A stretch of DNA of 64,000 nt, taken from contig JAKGHH010000003.1 of the NCBI GenBank assembly GCA_022828595.1, positions 21,390,934 to 21,454,933 on the forward strand. The letters are read 5' to 3'. A program made the translations under genes and the position numbers. How positions within the stretch are numbered: position 1 is the first letter of the stretch; every line of letters starts with the position of its first letter. Below the pieces are notes generated by a model. That model was not told where the DNA came from. It did not search any database and saw only the letters and a list, made by a program, of their open reading frames with translations. Origin of the DNA: Nelumbo lutea (Eukaryota; Streptophyta; Magnoliopsida; Proteales; Nelumbonaceae). Positions 63,101 to 64,000 of the stretch are shown piece by piece.

Positions 63101-63891
63101 TCTATGGTCATAATATGTGGCACACAAGATACAATTAGAAAATTGTTGTGGGGCATCTGTCTTAAAGATGTTTAACAACCTCCTACCATGTTTGGGGGTG
63201 CTTCTGTCATAGATTATTTTGATGGATTATTGGAAGTCAGATGGTGGATTTGGACGTGCCACCAAATGAACCCCCAGCCACTAGAAAGCAAAATTTTAGC
63301 AGTTAGAAGTTTGCTCCATGCTACCAAATGCAACCAACTTATTATTTGTTGAATAAGTTGGTCTTGCTATTTATCCTCTGTTGATAAGTATATCTCTTTG
63401 GATGAATTTAAGGTCTTAATGGGTTATTGTTCTCCTGATCCCAAGTGTTGTTGTTTCTGAAAAATCTGATGGGTAAATTGTTTTCTTCGTTTGCACAAGG
63501 AAAACAATTACCATTTTGCTTGGTAGGCAGCCTCCTAGCTTAGACTGCACTAGGTGGTTGGAACCTAGGAGGGATATTCCAACATTTGGCAATTATTACA
63601 CAAAATGCACTCAGCAACTGTTGCCTACTTCATGTTCACATCATACCTTGCTCATTCTTCATTTCTATTTATTTATCATTTTAATTGTAATATAACATAT
63701 GCACTACAAGTTGGTAATTTTCCCTTTTAAGTTATTGGTGCTTATTCTAATATCTTGATTCAATATCAATTCTGTAGATTCCAGCAATCTTTTATTTTCT
63801 ATTTCTACTTTCTTATGCTTTCCATTATTTCATTAATTTGCAGTTATTTGAGTTTTTGTTGACCATTGTGGGTAGCTCTAAATTGGTGAAG
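57170..63891 (+). CDS. KA120: importin beta family protein KA120 / importin-9, first ten exons (continues beyond the window)
   Basis: Nuclear import receptor of the importin-beta family, built of HEAT repeats. In Arabidopsis KA120 has been linked to restraint of immune-receptor signalling. Exons: 57170-57293, 57822-57883, 58021-58113, 58469-58640, 58886-59001, 60470-60556, 60635-60751, 60859-60922, 61022-61164 and 63844-63891, 1026 nt in all, with no stop. The N-terminus MANAIDQDQQWLLNCLTATL and RSFAEASLNQASLQPG form the Ran-binding importin N-domain. Then come VLLKQFIKKHWQEGEETFEH, HYDWPEDWPDLLPFLLKLIG, DDTVVPTLVPVLFPCLHSIV, SEDPDDWSIRMEVLKCLNQF, GRYDSDGSEKSLESFVIQLF and TIVGSSKLVK. Importin-9 proteins are about 1000 aa, so a third is here. 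Intron 2 is AT-AC (U12 type). The donor after exon 3 is weak (GTCCACC). Confidence 0.93.
57884..58020 (+). other. U12-type AT-AC intron of KA120
   Basis: Exon 2 ends CGCCAG and exon 3 starts CTAGCTGCAGTCC, giving the conserved protein text GLRQ-LAAVLLK. The 137-bp intron between begins ATATCCTTTT, the consensus U12 5' splice site, and ends CGCTTAACATATTTTCAC. CTTAAC there matches the U12 branch site about a dozen bases before the terminal AC. No GT-AG pair preserves both frame and the conserved residues. Confidence 0.9.
60041..60268. mobile_element. hAT-type MITE in KA120 intron 5
   Basis: Ends CAAGGTTCAAAGTATCAATA and CAATATTTTGAACCTTG are inverted repeats. Flanking octamers AACTGAAC (60033-60040) and AACTGAAT (60269-60276) match at seven of eight positions, an 8-bp target duplication. 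Same family as 21871-22062. Confidence 0.75.
61648..61819. mobile_element. hAT-type MITE in KA120 intron 9 with a perfect 8-bp target duplication
   Basis: The 172-bp element runs from CATGGTTGTGAAAACC to GGTTTTCAAAACCATG and is flanked on both sides by ATTTATGC (61640-61647 and 61820-61827). The flanks extend as a longer direct repeat (see findings). Same family as 4840-5084 and 55738-56032. Confidence 0.8.
62191..62982. mobile_element. possible non-autonomous element in KA120 intron 9
   Basis: Starts GATTTAAAAGGCGTGCCTAA; the end, reverse-complemented, starts GTTTTAAAAGGACAAGGGCC. Inner GAGGTGCA and CAAGGCAAGG-type words recur in inverted orientation near both ends, for example GGTGCACACCTTTTGAAA against TCAGAAAGGTGTACACC. 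The middle is T-rich. No target duplication is readable, so the call is tentative. Confidence 0.45.
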
Positions 63892-64000
63892 GTAAGCTCT
63901 GGTTTATCCTTCAATCAATATATTTCAGTCTCCTGTTTTCCCCCACATTTTTCAGTTCTCATGGTTACTTTTTTACTGTATGTAATGTTGTCTTGAAATT

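Overview
This is a nuclear segment of a flowering plant. Supporting evidence: spliced genes with plant-specific families (DUF1262, plastid-targeted enolase, the plant importin KA120), Ty1/copia and Ty3/gypsy (Tat-type) retrotransposons, Mutator-like and hAT-like non-autonomous DNA elements, and inserts resembling plant mitochondrial and plastid DNA. The species cannot be named from the sequence; a TE-rich eudicot or magnoliid fits. No CRISPR, operon or other prokaryotic feature is present.

Layout. 1-8.5 kb: intergenic DNA with the end of a gypsy LTR, a 250-bp dispersed duplication, one hAT-type MITE and a 1.4-kb fold-back element. 8.6-23.7 kb: a tandem cluster of DUF1262 genes on the + strand. 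Gene 1 is frameshifted by an apparent 14-nt deletion, genes 2 and 3 are intact (397 aa each), and a decayed fragment lies between them. Genes 1 and 2 are separated by a degenerate copia element (10147-16443, minus strand, target duplication AAGTC). It holds a composite insert: a broken MBF1c copy, mitochondrial-like DNA, a plastid-type group II intron end and a scrap of gypsy reverse transcriptase. 25.0-31.3 kb: a complete seven-exon plastidic enolase (ENO1, minus strand, 494 aa). One intron uses a GC donor and contains a dead RNase H fragment with a (TAA)n tail. 32.4-44.6 kb: a Mutator-like element (9-bp target duplication) split by a 10.5-kb Tat-type Ty3/gypsy element (5-bp target duplication). 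The latter carries gag and pol on one strand and an extra ORF set on the opposite strand. 44.7-45.7 kb: a hAT-like element filled with a palindromic repeat array. 46.9-52.4 kb: a second, gutted gypsy element that keeps gag and antisense-ORF remnants but no recognisable pol. 57.2 kb to the right edge: the first ten exons of an importin-9/KA120 gene (+ strand, 342 codons here). Its second intron has AT-AC ends and all main hallmarks of a U12-type intron.

The genes do not form one pathway. ENO1 is plastid glycolysis, KA120 is nuclear import, and DUF1262 proteins have no established function. I found no clearly new biological system. The most interesting items are the nested elements with readable target duplications, the antisense ORF kept by two gypsy elements, the chimeric organelle/MBF1c insert, the U12 intron and the palindromic hAT array. 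Splice sites were set by reading frame, splice consensus and remembered family conservation. All exon junctions in ENO1, KA120 and DUF1262 genes 2 and 3 keep frame.
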